Shown: positions 5,314 to 13,803 of the stretch, in pieces | Layout of the letters: each line of letters starts with the position of its first letter | Numbering within the stretch: position 1 is the first letter of the stretch | Notes under the pieces: generated by a model | Databases searched by the model: none | What the model was told of the DNA's origin: nothing | What the model saw: only the letters and a program-made list of their open reading frames with translations | NCBI GenBank assembly: GCA_015231775.1 | Contig: JADGAY010000025.1 | Coordinates: 1-33,211, forward strand | DNA from: Magnetococcales bacterium | GTDB lineage: Bacteria; Pseudomonadota; Magnetococcia; Magnetococcales; Magnetaquicoccaceae | Length of the DNA: 33,211 bases | Direction of reading: 5' to 3' | Program-made: the position numbers and the translations under genes

Positions 5314-6536
5314 TGTCTGATCTAGCACAAAAACTGGCTATTTCTATCGAGACGTATCGACTGCTGCAGAATGTGCGGTGGAACGATGATCGGACGTTCT
5401 CTGGCCAGCTTTCTGTTTCACCCGTCGCAACTGATTTGAAGGATCGATTGGATAAACTTGGCATCCTGTTGGGGAGTCCTTTCCATCATGGGATCCTGGA
5501 ATTGACGGTCCTTTCTCCAATAGGGCTATCAATATTTTTTGCCAAGGACTGGACGGACTATCTGGAACGCAAACCTTTTCGCATTGGAGAGGTAGAGGAT
5601 TTTTATATAGCTGAGGATGACTACTGGCACCAGGATCGTTCGACCAAAGATACCCCCCGTGCGCAGGGCTATCGGGATATTTTGGAGATCGTCGCGATTC
5701 TGCTCAAAGTGGCCGACCATGTCGAATCTGACTCTGGGAGCAAAAAATTGATTTTTTTGCACCAGGGGAAGTTGGAGTTGGTGGTGCGTTATGGCGCGAC
5801 GGATCTGGTTTCTCAACCATCCTTGCCGGCGCTCCGAGAGTTACTTGAAACCGCGCCACATGAGGAGCAGAAGCGGACGATTTTGAAAACCGTCTTGTCT
5901 GACATGCTGAAAAACATTCCACCCGAAACTCGTTTCTCACACCTTTTATCCTCATTCGAGGAGATATGCATGCGAGTCAACGATAATTATCAGGTGTTTG
6001 TCAGCGGTTTTTCGTTCGATGCCGCGCGGGAACAGCTGGAAGAACGCAAGATGGAGTACATGGTCAAACTGAATGGGGTGTTGACCGAGATACAGAACAA
6101 ATTTCTTGCGATCCCGCTCGCTCTTTTGCTTGCCAGTGGGCAGATGGAGGATAAAGGCGCTTTCACATGGAAAAATCTGTCGATCCTGATTGGAGCGATT
6201 CTTTTTGGACTCTTGATGTTGTTTCTGGTGAACAATCAGAGACACACGCTAAGGTCAATCTGGGAGGAAATCGCGCAACGGCGTGATCGATATAAAGATC
6301 AGAATCCAACTCTGTTTTCTCGCGAAAAAATCAAAGAGGTGTTTGATGGTCTCCACGATCGATACCGTCGCCAAATGCGAACGTTGCGTCTGCTAGATAT
6401 TGTTATCATCTGCGGATTGCTATTGACATGCTGGGTGTATTTTCAGCTCACCCCTGATGCTTGGCCGACAATAAAATCAGTCTTCATTTCGATTCTGAAC
6501 TTTTTCGAACAATTATTCTTGTTCTGCATTCGCTGA
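5313..6536 (+). CDS. Multi-pass membrane protein, unknown family, paired with NdpA
   Basis: The ATG at 5313 shares its A with the NdpA stop (TAATG), giving 407 residues. The first about 255 residues are soluble and mixed alpha/beta with no motif I recognise. A charged helix (about 235-262) leads into a hydrophobic segment (about 263-276), a strong transmembrane helix with LSILIGAILFGLLMLFLV (about 288-308), a charged stretch, then another with LLDIVIICGLLLTCWVYF (about 360-380) and a hydrophobic C terminus (about 387-407). A soluble sensor-like domain plus membrane segments, coupled to a DNA-binding partner, resembles the architecture of phage-exclusion systems, but no effector motif is visible and the function is unknown. 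Confidence 0.75.
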   Translation: MSDLAQKLAISIETYRLLQNVRWNDDRTFSGQLSVSPVATDLKDRLDKLGILLGSPFHHGILELTVLSPIGLSIFFAKDWTDYLERKPFRIGEVEDFYIAEDDYWHQDRSTKDTPRAQGYRDILEIVAILLKVADHVESDSGSKKLIFLHQGKLELVVRYGATDLVSQPSLPALRELLETAPHEEQKRTILKTVLSDMLKNIPPETRFSHLLSSFEEICMRVNDNYQVFVSGFSFDAAREQLEERKMEYMVKLNGVLTEIQNKFLAIPLALLLASGQMEDKGAFTWKNLSILIGAILFGLLMLFLVNNQRHTLRSIWEEIAQRRDRYKDQNPTLFSREKIKEVFDGLHDRYRRQMRTLRLLDIVIICGLLLTCWVYFQLTPDAWPTIKSVFISILNFFEQLFLFCIR

Positions 6537-6619
6537 TTAGGCATCTCTGCAAGACCAAACAGCCCATCATTTGCCGTCATCCGTCGCCTGCCTTCCTGTT
6601 CTTCTCATCCTTATCCTGA

Positions 6620-6637
6620 CCAAGATGTCGCTCTTGG
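6620..6637 (+). repeat. Small hairpin in the cargo-lysis gap
   Basis: CCAAGA (6620-6625) and TCTTGG (6632-6637) form a 6-bp stem in the 146-bp gap 6537-6682, which is pyrimidine-rich on the + strand. There is no T-run, so this is not a clear terminator. The gap marks the return to GC-rich phage DNA and may hold the right edge of the inserted cargo. Confidence 0.35.
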
Positions 6638-6682
6638 AATCGCCCAGGGCGGACGCAACCTTCTTTGTGTCAGGAGCGGATC

Positions 6683-7273
6683 ATGTCCGATTTTCTTCCA
6701 GCGTTTCAAAAGACCATGGGCCATGAGGGCGGTTGGTGCAACACGCCCGGTGATCGCGGTGGGGAGACCTACCGGGGGATCTCCCGTGTCTATCATCCCA
6801 AGTGGCCCGGCTGGCCGCTGATCGATCGGCTCAAGAATTCCGCTGGCGTGCCGGTGATTCAGGGGGCGGATCTGGAGAGCCTTAACGGGATGGTGGAGGC
6901 GTTCTACCAGAGCGAGTTCTGGGTGCGGTGCGGCTGCGACCGGATCGGTCATCAGGGGATCGCCGAGGAGTTGTTCGACAGCGCCGTCAACGTCGGGGTG
7001 GTTGCCGCGCAGACGTGGCTGCAAGAGTCGATCAACATTCTCAACGTGCGGTTCCGCCTCTCCGGACAGCTCACGGTGGATGGGCATATCGGGCCGGGCA
7101 CGCTCGCCGCCGTGGCCAAGATGCTGGAGCGCGGGACCGGGGTGTTGCTGTTCCGGCTGATGAATCTGGCGCAGGGGGCGCACTACCTCAATTTGGCGCG
7201 CAAGGATCCCGTCCAGGCCAAATTCCTGGCCGGCGGCTGGCTCGATCGGATCGAGTGGGAGACCTCCCGATAA
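6683..7273 (+). CDS. Endolysin, glycoside hydrolase family 108 type
   Basis: The ATG at 6683 with GGAG upstream gives 196 residues. The N terminus carries the GH108 signature HEGGWCNTPGDRGGETYRGIS, with Glu15 as the predicted catalytic acid. The rest matches the family: a helical middle with FYQSEFWVRCGCDRI and ELFDSAVNVGV, then a C-terminal peptidoglycan-binding-like part with LTVDGHIGPGTLAAV and an Arg/Tyr-rich end. These enzymes cleave the glycan strand of peptidoglycan at the end of infection. No signal peptide is visible, so release would depend on a holin. It opens the lysis block. Confidence 0.9.
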   Translation: MSDFLPAFQKTMGHEGGWCNTPGDRGGETYRGISRVYHPKWPGWPLIDRLKNSAGVPVIQGADLESLNGMVEAFYQSEFWVRCGCDRIGHQGIAEELFDSAVNVGVVAAQTWLQESINILNVRFRLSGQLTVDGHIGPGTLAAVAKMLERGTGVLLFRLMNLAQGAHYLNLARKDPVQAKFLAGGWLDRIEWETSR

Positions 7274-7406
7274 CCCGCCGACTGCTGTCGGCTGTCCGTC
7301 GTCACGCACGAATCGTTATCCTGGTTCTGCTGCTGTTCGGATGAGTTCCGGAGTCGCTTCATCGTTTGAATTTTTGTTCACACCCTCTTCCAAGGAGCCT
7401 GAAACC

Positions 7407-7700
7407 ATGCACAAAAAATTGATCCTCGCCGCGATCCTGGGTGTTGTCACCTTGCCGCCCACCCTGGCCATGGCGATGGATTCCTCCACTGCGTCCGGCA
7501 TCACCGCGATGATCGCCCCCCTCATCCCTGACAGCGTGGGCAGTGCCGTCGGCAGCCTGTTCACCCTCGCTGGCGCGGCGGCGCATCTGGCGGCGTTTTT
7601 CGCTCCCCCGGGCGCCACCGGCACCTTCTGGAACGTGGTGAACAAGTTCGGCGGCAACTACCGCAACGCCACCAACGCCGACTCTGGCCGTGGGTGGTAG
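7407..7700 (+). CDS. Small hydrophobic protein with signal peptide, possible lysis accessory
   Basis: The ATG at 7407, with AAGGAG 9 bases before it, gives 97 residues. An upstream in-frame ATG at 7341 has no good binding site and would bury the signal sequence. The first about 23 residues look like a signal peptide: MHKK, a hydrophobic core LILAAILGVV, and an AMA cleavage motif. A second hydrophobic stretch (about 48-70: VGSLFTLAGAAAHLAAFFAPPG) could span a membrane. It lies directly after the endolysin, where a holin or antiholin is often found, but no holin family is recognised. The end is Asn/Gly-rich. Confidence 0.6.
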   Translation: MHKKLILAAILGVVTLPPTLAMAMDSSTASGITAMIAPLIPDSVGSAVGSLFTLAGAAAHLAAFFAPPGATGTFWNVVNKFGGNYRNATNADSGRGW

Positions 7701-7702
7701 TG

Positions 7703-7906
7703 ATGGACGACGCGGATTGGGCGCAACAGATCGCGGAGATCGAGTTCAACTTATGGAAGTTGCAGCGCTCCCGATCCGATCGGCAAACGAACACGAGCGG
7801 CTTTTGCCGTGATTGCAGCATCGCCATTCCTCAAGCGCGCCTGGAGGCCAATCCAGGCGCGTGGCGATGCCTGCCGTGCCAGCGTCGATGGGAGAGTGGA
7901 CGATGA
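7703..7906 (+). CDS. TraR/DksA-type C4 zinc-finger protein
   Basis: The ATG at 7703 gives 67 residues. The C-terminal half carries a DksA/TraR zinc finger: C35 and C38 in GFCRDC, then IPQARLEANP, then C56 and C59 in RCLPCQRRWE. A short N-terminal helix (about 4-22, DDADWAQQIAEIEFNLWKLQ) would enter the secondary channel of RNA polymerase. TraR-type proteins mimic DksA plus ppGpp and alter promoter use. Mu-like phages commonly carry one at this place, before the DUF2730 gene. The stop overlaps the next start. Confidence 0.85.
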   Translation: MDDADWAQQIAEIEFNLWKLQRSRSDRQTNTSGFCRDCSIAIPQARLEANPGAWRCLPCQRRWESGR

Positions 7907-8316
7907 TGGTCAACATGGAGTTGTGGCAGCTCATTTCGCTGTTGCTGGCGTTCTTCGGCTTCACGGCGGGCGGGGTGAAAATATTCCTCAACCAGTTCGA
8001 GCGACGACTTGACGAGCGGTTCAGCTCGCTCGGCACGGCCATGGCGACCATGGACCAGGCGCGGCGGGAATCCGCGGAGGAGCTGGCCAGACACGACCAG
8101 ACCGTGGACGGCCAGCTCCGGGAGTTCATGCAGGACACCGACCGGCAGCTTCGGGAACTCGAACGGGGGCTGCATGGCATGCAAGTCGAGATGCTGTCCA
8201 AATATGTGCAGCGCGAGGATTACATCCGTGGTCAAACCGTGCTCGAAGCCAAGCTGGATGCGCTGTACAGCAAGTTAGAGACGATCCTGGCGAGGGGGAA
8301 TACGAATGAACGTTGA
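7903..8316 (+). CDS. DUF2730-like membrane-anchored coiled-coil protein
   Basis: The start ATG at 7903 (a second ATG follows directly) gives about 137 residues. One N-terminal transmembrane helix (about 7-27: LWQLISLLLAFFGFTAGGVKIFL) is followed by a long charged helical region (about 30-130) with heptad-like spacing, ending near ILARGNTNER. This is the layout of the DUF2730 proteins of Mu-like phages, which lie between lysis and packaging genes; a role in lysis (spanin-like) is possible but unproven. It overlaps both neighbours by a few bases. Confidence 0.65.
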   Translation: MMVNMELWQLISLLLAFFGFTAGGVKIFLNQFERRLDERFSSLGTAMATMDQARRESAEELARHDQTVDGQLREFMQDTDRQLRELERGLHGMQVEMLSKYVQREDYIRGQTVLEAKLDALYSKLETILARGNTNER

Positions 8317-8617
8317 TCTTGCGAAAACGCGCCGGGAGTCGATGCGTTGGACCATCCTGCTCACGCTCAACAACGCCCGACCCATCGGGGCGCACGAGCA
8401 GTTGATTCTATCGGTGATCCAGGCCGTGTTCCCGGATGCGACCGCTCACGAGCTGCGTCGCGAGCTGGATTACCTCGCCGACCGGGAGTTGGTGAGCCTG
8501 AACAAAAAGCCGGAGGGCGTGTGGCTTGGTGGGCTGACCCGCTTCGGCGTGGACGTAGCCGAATACACCGTGGATTGTGAACCAGGTATTGCCCGGCCTC
8601 CGAAGTTCTGGGGTTGA
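8306..8617 (+). CDS. Small winged-helix-like protein (Mu gp26 position)
   Basis: The 103-residue product has a helical first half (RRESMRWTILLTLNNARPIGAHEQLILSVI) and then a fold like a winged helix: ATAHELRRELDYLADRELVSLNKKPEGVWLGGLTRFGVDVAEYT. The last part reads as a recognition helix plus a beta wing. It occupies the slot between DUF2730 and DUF3486 used in Mu-like phages by a small conserved protein of this type. It may bind DNA, but its role is not known. Confidence 0.7.
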   Translation: MNVDLAKTRRESMRWTILLTLNNARPIGAHEQLILSVIQAVFPDATAHELRRELDYLADRELVSLNKKPEGVWLGGLTRFGVDVAEYTVDCEPGIARPPKFWG

Positions 8618-8619
8618 CC

Positions 8620-9138
8620 ATGACGCAGCGTTCCCTTGTCGAGAGTCTGCCTGCCGACATTCGGTCCTGGATCGATCAGGCCCTGGTGGAGGGCAATTTC
8701 AGCGGCTATCAGGCGCTGGAGGAGCTGTTGCGGGCCAAGGGGTACGAGATCTCCAAGAGCGCGATCCATCGCTACGGGCAGGCATTCGAGCGTCGCCTGG
8801 GAGCGCTGAAGCTGGCGACCGAGCAGGCGCGCGCCATCACCGAAGCGGCTCCAGATGACGAGGACGCGGTTTCGCAAGCACTGGTCAGACTCTATCAGGA
8901 GAGGACGTTCGATCTGCTGCTCAAGATGGAGATCGATCCGAAAATCAGTTTTGCCTCTCTCGGTCAGGCGATCGCGCAGATCTCCGGAACCTCGACGACG
9001 CTCAAGCGTTATCAGTCCGAGGTGCGCGCCAAGACCAAGGCTGTGGCCAGGGATGCCGAGCACATCGCCCGGCAGGGCGGCCTGTCGGCAGAGGCGGCGG
9101 CCAGCATCCGGCAGGCCATTTTGGGGATCCCGTCATGA
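8620..9138 (+). CDS. DUF3486 protein (Mu gp27), putative small terminase subunit
   Basis: The ATG at 8620 gives 172 residues; a TTG two codons upstream is less likely. The N terminus reads as a helix-turn-helix: SLVESLPADIRSWIDQALVEG, then SGYQALEELLRAKGYEISKSAIHRYGQ. The rest is helical (about 65-170) with a long charged stretch. This is the DUF3486 family of Mu-like phages, placed immediately before the large terminase, and is thought to recognise DNA for packaging. It overlaps the large terminase by 4 bases. Confidence 0.85.
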   Translation: MTQRSLVESLPADIRSWIDQALVEGNFSGYQALEELLRAKGYEISKSAIHRYGQAFERRLGALKLATEQARAITEAAPDDEDAVSQALVRLYQERTFDLLLKMEIDPKISFASLGQAIAQISGTSTTLKRYQSEVRAKTKAVARDAEHIARQGGLSAEAAASIRQAILGIPS

Positions 9139-10682
9139 CCGTATCCGTCCCGGATGACGGCATGGCGCCGCCAGCGCTGCTGCCCTATCAGCAGCGCTGG
9201 ATCCAGGATCCGGCCAAGGTGAAGGTGTGTGAGAAATCGCGGCGCATCGGCATCACCTGGGCCGAGGCCTCGGACAACGTGCTGACCGCCGCCACCAGCA
9301 AGGCGGATGGCGGCATGGATGTGTGGTACGTGGGGTATAACCAGGCGATGGCCGAAGAGTACATTCGCGCCGCCGCCGGCTGGGCCAAGGGGTTCCAGCG
9401 GGCGGCCACCGAGGTCCGTCAGCAACTCTTCCGCGATGATGACGCGGATCGGGACATTCTCACCTACAGTATCGATTTCGCCTCGGGCTTTCGGATCTCC
9501 GCACTCTCCTCCGCACCCAGCAACTTGCGCGGCAAACAAGGCACGGTCGTCATCGACGAGGCGGCGTTCCACCCCCGTTTCCCGGAGCTGGTGAAGGCGG
9601 CCATGGCGCTGCTGATCTGGGGCGGCAAGGTGCGCATCATCTCCAGTCACCAGGGCGACGACTCGCCGTTCAACGGGCTCGTGCAAGAGTGCCGGGCTGG
9701 GAAGAAAAGCTATTCGGTGCACCGCTATACCTTCGAGGAGGCGGTCAAGCAGGGGCTTTACCGCCGCATCTGTCTGGTGACGGGGGATAAATGGTCCGTC
9801 AAGGCCGAGAAGAAATGGGTGGAGCAGGCCTACGCCGACTACGGCAGCGATGCGGAGGAGGAGCTGGACGTGGTGCCGTCGAGCGGGTCTGGCGCCTATC
9901 TGACCCGGACGATCATCGAGGCGTGCATGGATCGCGCGCGGGTGGTCCACAGGCTTGCCCTGTCGAAAGTGTTCGTATCGAAAGAGGCCTTCCTTCGGGA
10001 AGGTGAGGTGCTGGAGTGGTGCGAGCGCACCATCCTGCCCGAGTTGCAGCGCTTGAGCAAAGAGCGGCAGAGCTATTTCGGCATGGACTTCGGGCGCAGC
10101 GGCGACTTGAGCGTGCTGGTGCCGATCGTTCAGGAGCAGGATTTGCGGCTGACCATACCGTTCACGATCGAGATGAGCGACGTGCCATTCGAGCAGCAGC
10201 GCCAGGCGCTGTTCTATGTCGTGGATCGCCTGCCGCGTTTCCGCTCCGGAGCGCTGGATGCGCGTGGCAACGGGGCGTATCTGGCCGAGGTGGCCATGCA
10301 GCGCTACGGCGCGGTGCGCATCGCCCAGGTGGCCCTTTCGCAGCCCTGGTACATCGAGCACATGCCCAAGCTCAAGGCGGCCTTCGAAGACCGGAGTATC
10401 GCCATCCCGGCGGATGCCGACATGCTGGATGATCTGCGCGCGATCAAGATGTACAAGGGGGTCGCCAAAATCCCGGACAAAGCCAAGACGCGCGGCAAGG
10501 ATGGTCGGCAACGGCACGGGGATGCGGCCATCGCCCTGGCGCTGGGGGTGTTCGCGACCAAGAGCAGCGCGCCGCCATCGTTCGGGGTCACCGTGGATCC
10601 CGCGCCCGGAACCTATCAACCCAAGGCGCACCCGCCGAGTCCCAGACTGTTCACGCGTATTCGTAAGCGGATATTCTCATGA
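9135..10682 (+). CDS. Terminase large subunit (Mu gp28 type)
   Basis: The 515-residue product has the two terminase domains. In the ATPase half are a Walker A-like segment CEKSRRIGITW (32-42), the Walker B segment TVVIDEAAF (137-145, with D141 and E142) and a coupling motif RIISSHQGD (168-176). In the nuclease half, acidic residues D318 (YFGMDFGRSGDLS), D375 (LDARGNGAYLAE) and D463 (RHGDAAIALALG) mark an RNase H-like active site. It packages DNA into the prohead through the portal. The length and order (after DUF3486, before the portal) fit Mu-like phages. Confidence 0.93.
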   Translation: MTVSVPDDGMAPPALLPYQQRWIQDPAKVKVCEKSRRIGITWAEASDNVLTAATSKADGGMDVWYVGYNQAMAEEYIRAAAGWAKGFQRAATEVRQQLFRDDDADRDILTYSIDFASGFRISALSSAPSNLRGKQGTVVIDEAAFHPRFPELVKAAMALLIWGGKVRIISSHQGDDSPFNGLVQECRAGKKSYSVHRYTFEEAVKQGLYRRICLVTGDKWSVKAEKKWVEQAYADYGSDAEEELDVVPSSGSGAYLTRTIIEACMDRARVVHRLALSKVFVSKEAFLREGEVLEWCERTILPELQRLSKERQSYFGMDFGRSGDLSVLVPIVQEQDLRLTIPFTIEMSDVPFEQQRQALFYVVDRLPRFRSGALDARGNGAYLAEVAMQRYGAVRIAQVALSQPWYIEHMPKLKAAFEDRSIAIPADADMLDDLRAIKMYKGVAKIPDKAKTRGKDGRQRHGDAAIALALGVFATKSSAPPSFGVTVDPAPGTYQPKAHPPSPRLFTRIRKRIFS

Positions 10683-12121
10683 AAAAACACGCCAAGAAAA
10701 TTCCCGACCAGAAGAAGCAGCAAGCGGCGTTCCGCGAGGCCCATGGCGTGACCGTCGATCCGGAGGAGAGAGGGTATCGCCGTTTGACGGGTGGCGCGCA
10801 TCGCCGTGAGCTGCCTATTTATCAAGGCACGCGCGCGCGAGAAATCGTCGTACATCTGTGGCGCTCCAACCCTCTGGCCAACCGGGTGGTGGAGTTGCCG
10901 CTCGCTTTCATCTTGTCGGATGGCGTGACGCTCAAGATCGATGATCAGGAGGCGCAGGGGTGGCTGGATGCGTTCTGGCGTGACCCGATCAATCGCATGG
11001 GGGTCAACCTGCACCGGATGGCGCGGGCGCTGTCGATCTTTGGCGAGATGTACTGGGTGGCGTTTGCAAACGGCGTGACCGGCCATGTGCGCCTGGGGTA
11101 TCTCGATCCGGAGCGGATCGAGAAGGTGGTGTACGATCCGGACAACGGCGCCCAGGCGATCGGTGTGATCACCAAGGCGGACGCTGACGGAGTGCAACAG
11201 CGGTATCGCGTGATCATCAATGGAGTGGATGACGAACTGTTCATGCCGGCGGCGGTACGGCTGCGGGAGAGTTGCACGGACGGTGAGATCTTTTTTTTCT
11301 CGGTCAACGATATCCCCAATTCTGGCGGGCATAGCGACTTGTTGCCGCTCGCGGACTGGATCAAAGGTTACGATGATTTTTTGTTCGGCGAGATCGAGCG
11401 GGCCGAATTCATGCGGGCCAACGTGTGGGATGTGACCGTGACCGGGGCCACGCCCGAGGAGGTCGCGGCGCGGGCGCGCACGATCGAAATGCCGGCGCCG
11501 GGCTCGATCCGCGTGCACAACGAGACCGAACGCTGGGAGTCGGTGTCGCCGTCGATCCAGGCGGGGGAGACCAGCGACCTTGGGCGGCTGTTCCGCAATC
11601 ATGTTTTGGGTGGCGCGACGTTGCCCGAGCACTGGTTTGGAGGTGGCGGGGATGTGAACCGCTCCACGGGCGAGAGCATGTCGGACCCTACGACCAAGAT
11701 CTTCACCATGCGCCAGAAGCTGATCCAGTATTTTTTGGAGGAGATCGGCGGGTACGTGGTGCGCAGGCGGCTTGAAGCGCTCGGACGTGCCATGCCGGAT
11801 ATGGAGGATGCCGCATGGCGGGTGCGGGCCGAATTCCCGGAGATGATCGTCAAGGACGTCTCCAAGTACGCAGCGGCCATGCAGCAGGTTGTGGCCGCCT
11901 GCTCCTCGGCGGTGGATGCCGGGTTGATGACGCGGGATACGGCGCTGCGCTGCATCCGGTCGGTGGCCACCCGGTTGGGGGTGGAGTATGACGCGGAGCA
12001 GGAGATGGCCGAAGTCGAGCGGGATGCAGACCTGGCGCGCGAAACGGAAGCCTTTCGCCCGCCCGTGCCCCAGACCACGGATCCAGCGCCGGATTTCGGC
12101 GATCCGAGCGTGACGGCCTGA
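10679..12121 (+). CDS. Phage portal protein
   Basis: The 480-residue product lies directly behind the terminase with a 4-base overlap. It has a charged N terminus, then a portal-like core with IVVHLWRSNPLANRVVELP, EMYWVAFANGV, LGYLDPERIEKVVYD and DWIKGYDDFLFGEIERAEF, and the late motif LPEHWFGGGGDVNRSTGESM, which portals use around the stem-crown region. The C-terminal tail (about 440-480) is acidic and Pro-rich. I do not see the hallmarks of the Mu gp29 (DUF935) family, so it is probably a different portal lineage; the subfamily is uncertain. It forms the dodecameric DNA channel. Confidence 0.82.
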   Translation: MKKHAKKIPDQKKQQAAFREAHGVTVDPEERGYRRLTGGAHRRELPIYQGTRAREIVVHLWRSNPLANRVVELPLAFILSDGVTLKIDDQEAQGWLDAFWRDPINRMGVNLHRMARALSIFGEMYWVAFANGVTGHVRLGYLDPERIEKVVYDPDNGAQAIGVITKADADGVQQRYRVIINGVDDELFMPAAVRLRESCTDGEIFFFSVNDIPNSGGHSDLLPLADWIKGYDDFLFGEIERAEFMRANVWDVTVTGATPEEVAARARTIEMPAPGSIRVHNETERWESVSPSIQAGETSDLGRLFRNHVLGGATLPEHWFGGGGDVNRSTGESMSDPTTKIFTMRQKLIQYFLEEIGGYVVRRRLEALGRAMPDMEDAAWRVRAEFPEMIVKDVSKYAAAMQQVVAACSSAVDAGLMTRDTALRCIRSVATRLGVEYDAEQEMAEVERDADLARETEAFRPPVPQTTDPAPDFGDPSVTA

Positions 12122-12137
12122 TGATCCTTGAGGTCGC

Positions 12138-13640
12138 ATGAGCGTCAAGAAGAAAATCGCGGATGCCATCGCCAAGGCGCAGGCGGATCTGGTCGCCATC
12201 CAGGCGAACGTGATGGGCGAGATCGACCGGCTGTTGAGCGAGGTATCCGGCCAGATCAAGCAGGAGCTTTCGAGCCAGCCGAGCGATTTTCAGATATGGC
12301 ATTTGACCCGTCTGCAAAAGTGGGTGGGGCGCGCCATGACCTGGTTTGGCGATCAGGCTGGAGAGGTGGCGGCGGCGGGTGCGCGGGATGGGTGGGAGGC
12401 CGGGGTGCGCATGGTGGATGAGCCTGTCGCCATCGCGGCGGCGGCCTCGACCCCGGAGAGCGTGACGTATATTCCCGGACCGGCATCCTTGTCAACGGTG
12501 CTACCGATAACACCTCCCCCATCCCAGCCGGATGCGAAAACGCCCTCGTCGCCCGCCCCCTCCGTCTCACCTACCACAACCCAACCCATTCGGGTGACGG
12601 CGTTTGCCAATGCGCCGATGTTGGACAAGCAGCAGCTCGTCGCCATCGAGGGGTTCCTGACCCACAAAATGAAGGATATCTCCGCTGACACGAGGAAGGC
12701 TATCAATCGCGAGCTGGGACTGGTGGTGACCGGACTGCAAGGGCAGGCCCAGGCGGCCACCGCCATCGAGAGGCTGTTGAAGGTGGGCGGCAGACGGCGC
12801 GCGTTGACCGTGGTGCGCACCGAGGTGGGCCGGGCTTTTTCGATTGCCGCGCAGCGCAACATGGAAGAGCAGGTCGCGGCGGGGCTGACGGGGCTCAAGA
12901 AGAAGTGGCGCCGCTCCGGCAAGATCCACTCCCGCGTGTCGCATGACTTGGCGGATGGTCAGGTGGTGGCAGTGCATGAGTCGTTCAAGATCGGAGGCGA
13001 GTCGATCCGCTTTCCCCGTGATCCGGAAGCCAAGCCGGCGCAGACGATCAACTGCGGTTGCACGGCAGTCCCGCACTCGGATCGCTGGGAGATGAAGCAT
13101 CCTGCGGAGAAGCCGATTTCGGAGGAGGAGATCCGGCGCGATCCGCGCAAGATCGCGGTCGTGGGGAAGCGGGCCGCCGGCGTGGAAAAATGGATCAAAA
13201 CCACCCTGGACGGGACGCGCAAGGCGGATGGCGAGTGGCGCACCGTGGGCACCCTGCCCATGCCGGTGGTGGATTTTCTGCGGTCCAAGGGGGTGGAGCC
13301 GGCCACCATGGAGATCGCTGTATCCGATCACCAGATCAAGCGTCCTGCCAGGGCTGCGAAGGTGGGATGGGGCAAGGCTTTGCCGATCGAGATGCTGACC
13401 AGTATCTCCAGCGCCATCGACTCCCCGAAGGCGATCTATTGGGGAGAGCAGGACAAGGCGCTGCACTATGTTTTTGAGGTTCCTGGCGAGCAGCGACTCG
13501 GGAAGTTGGTGGTCAGGGTGCGGGCCACGGATACGAGGTCGAGACTGAAACGTCACAATTACGTGGTTTCGGGTGGACTGGTGAATCGAGACGTCTTGCT
13601 GACCAGAAATTTATACGAACCGATCATTGGTGGGGTTTGA
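12138..13640 (+). CDS. MuF minor head protein with C-terminal nuclease/toxin-like domain
   Basis: The 500-residue product has a helical N terminus (1-100), a Pro/Ser/Thr-rich linker (110-150), and a MuF head-morphogenesis domain (about 165-320) with H264, H269, D270, H280 and the hallmark NCGCTAVP (305-312), a likely metal site. The region after 340 is not part of normal MuF: about 365-500 reads as an alpha/beta domain with SDHQIKRPARAAKVG (396-410), IYWGEQDKALHYVFEVPG (433-450) and LVVRVRATD (457-465). This pattern resembles the phage Barnase/EndoU/colicin E5-D/RelE-like (PBECR) nuclease domains fused to MuF in other phages. Its activity is inferred, not shown. Confidence 0.85.
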   Translation: MSVKKKIADAIAKAQADLVAIQANVMGEIDRLLSEVSGQIKQELSSQPSDFQIWHLTRLQKWVGRAMTWFGDQAGEVAAAGARDGWEAGVRMVDEPVAIAAAASTPESVTYIPGPASLSTVLPITPPPSQPDAKTPSSPAPSVSPTTTQPIRVTAFANAPMLDKQQLVAIEGFLTHKMKDISADTRKAINRELGLVVTGLQGQAQAATAIERLLKVGGRRRALTVVRTEVGRAFSIAAQRNMEEQVAAGLTGLKKKWRRSGKIHSRVSHDLADGQVVAVHESFKIGGESIRFPRDPEAKPAQTINCGCTAVPHSDRWEMKHPAEKPISEEEIRRDPRKIAVVGKRAAGVEKWIKTTLDGTRKADGEWRTVGTLPMPVVDFLRSKGVEPATMEIAVSDHQIKRPARAAKVGWGKALPIEMLTSISSAIDSPKAIYWGEQDKALHYVFEVPGEQRLGKLVVRVRATDTRSRLKRHNYVVSGGLVNRDVLLTRNLYEPIIGGV

Positions 13641-13803
13641 GGTGACCGGACGGGACGCGACTCCCAATCGGAGATTTCCGGCTGCCAGGGCCGGCCAACC
13701 AGCGGAACCGCGATTTGCTCACGCCAGCCAGACGATCACCTCGGGAATCATCATACCGCCTCCCTCGACCAAAAACAAACAAAACCGTGATTACCCATAA
13801 AAG

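Noticed and set aside
7271-7344. Short hydrophobic frame right after the endolysin (ends with VILVLLLFG)
   Set aside because: There is no start codon with a binding site outside the endolysin; it looks like chance hydrophobicity, although a small lysis peptide is not impossible.
9012-10631. 539-codon open frame on the - strand across the terminase
   Set aside because: It is the complement of a well-supported terminase gene, is Arg/His/Pro-rich and has no recognisable motif; long antisense frames are common in GC-rich DNA.
10616-12259. 547-codon open frame on the - strand across the portal
   Set aside because: It shadows the portal gene, with the composition of GC-rich antisense translation and no domain pattern.
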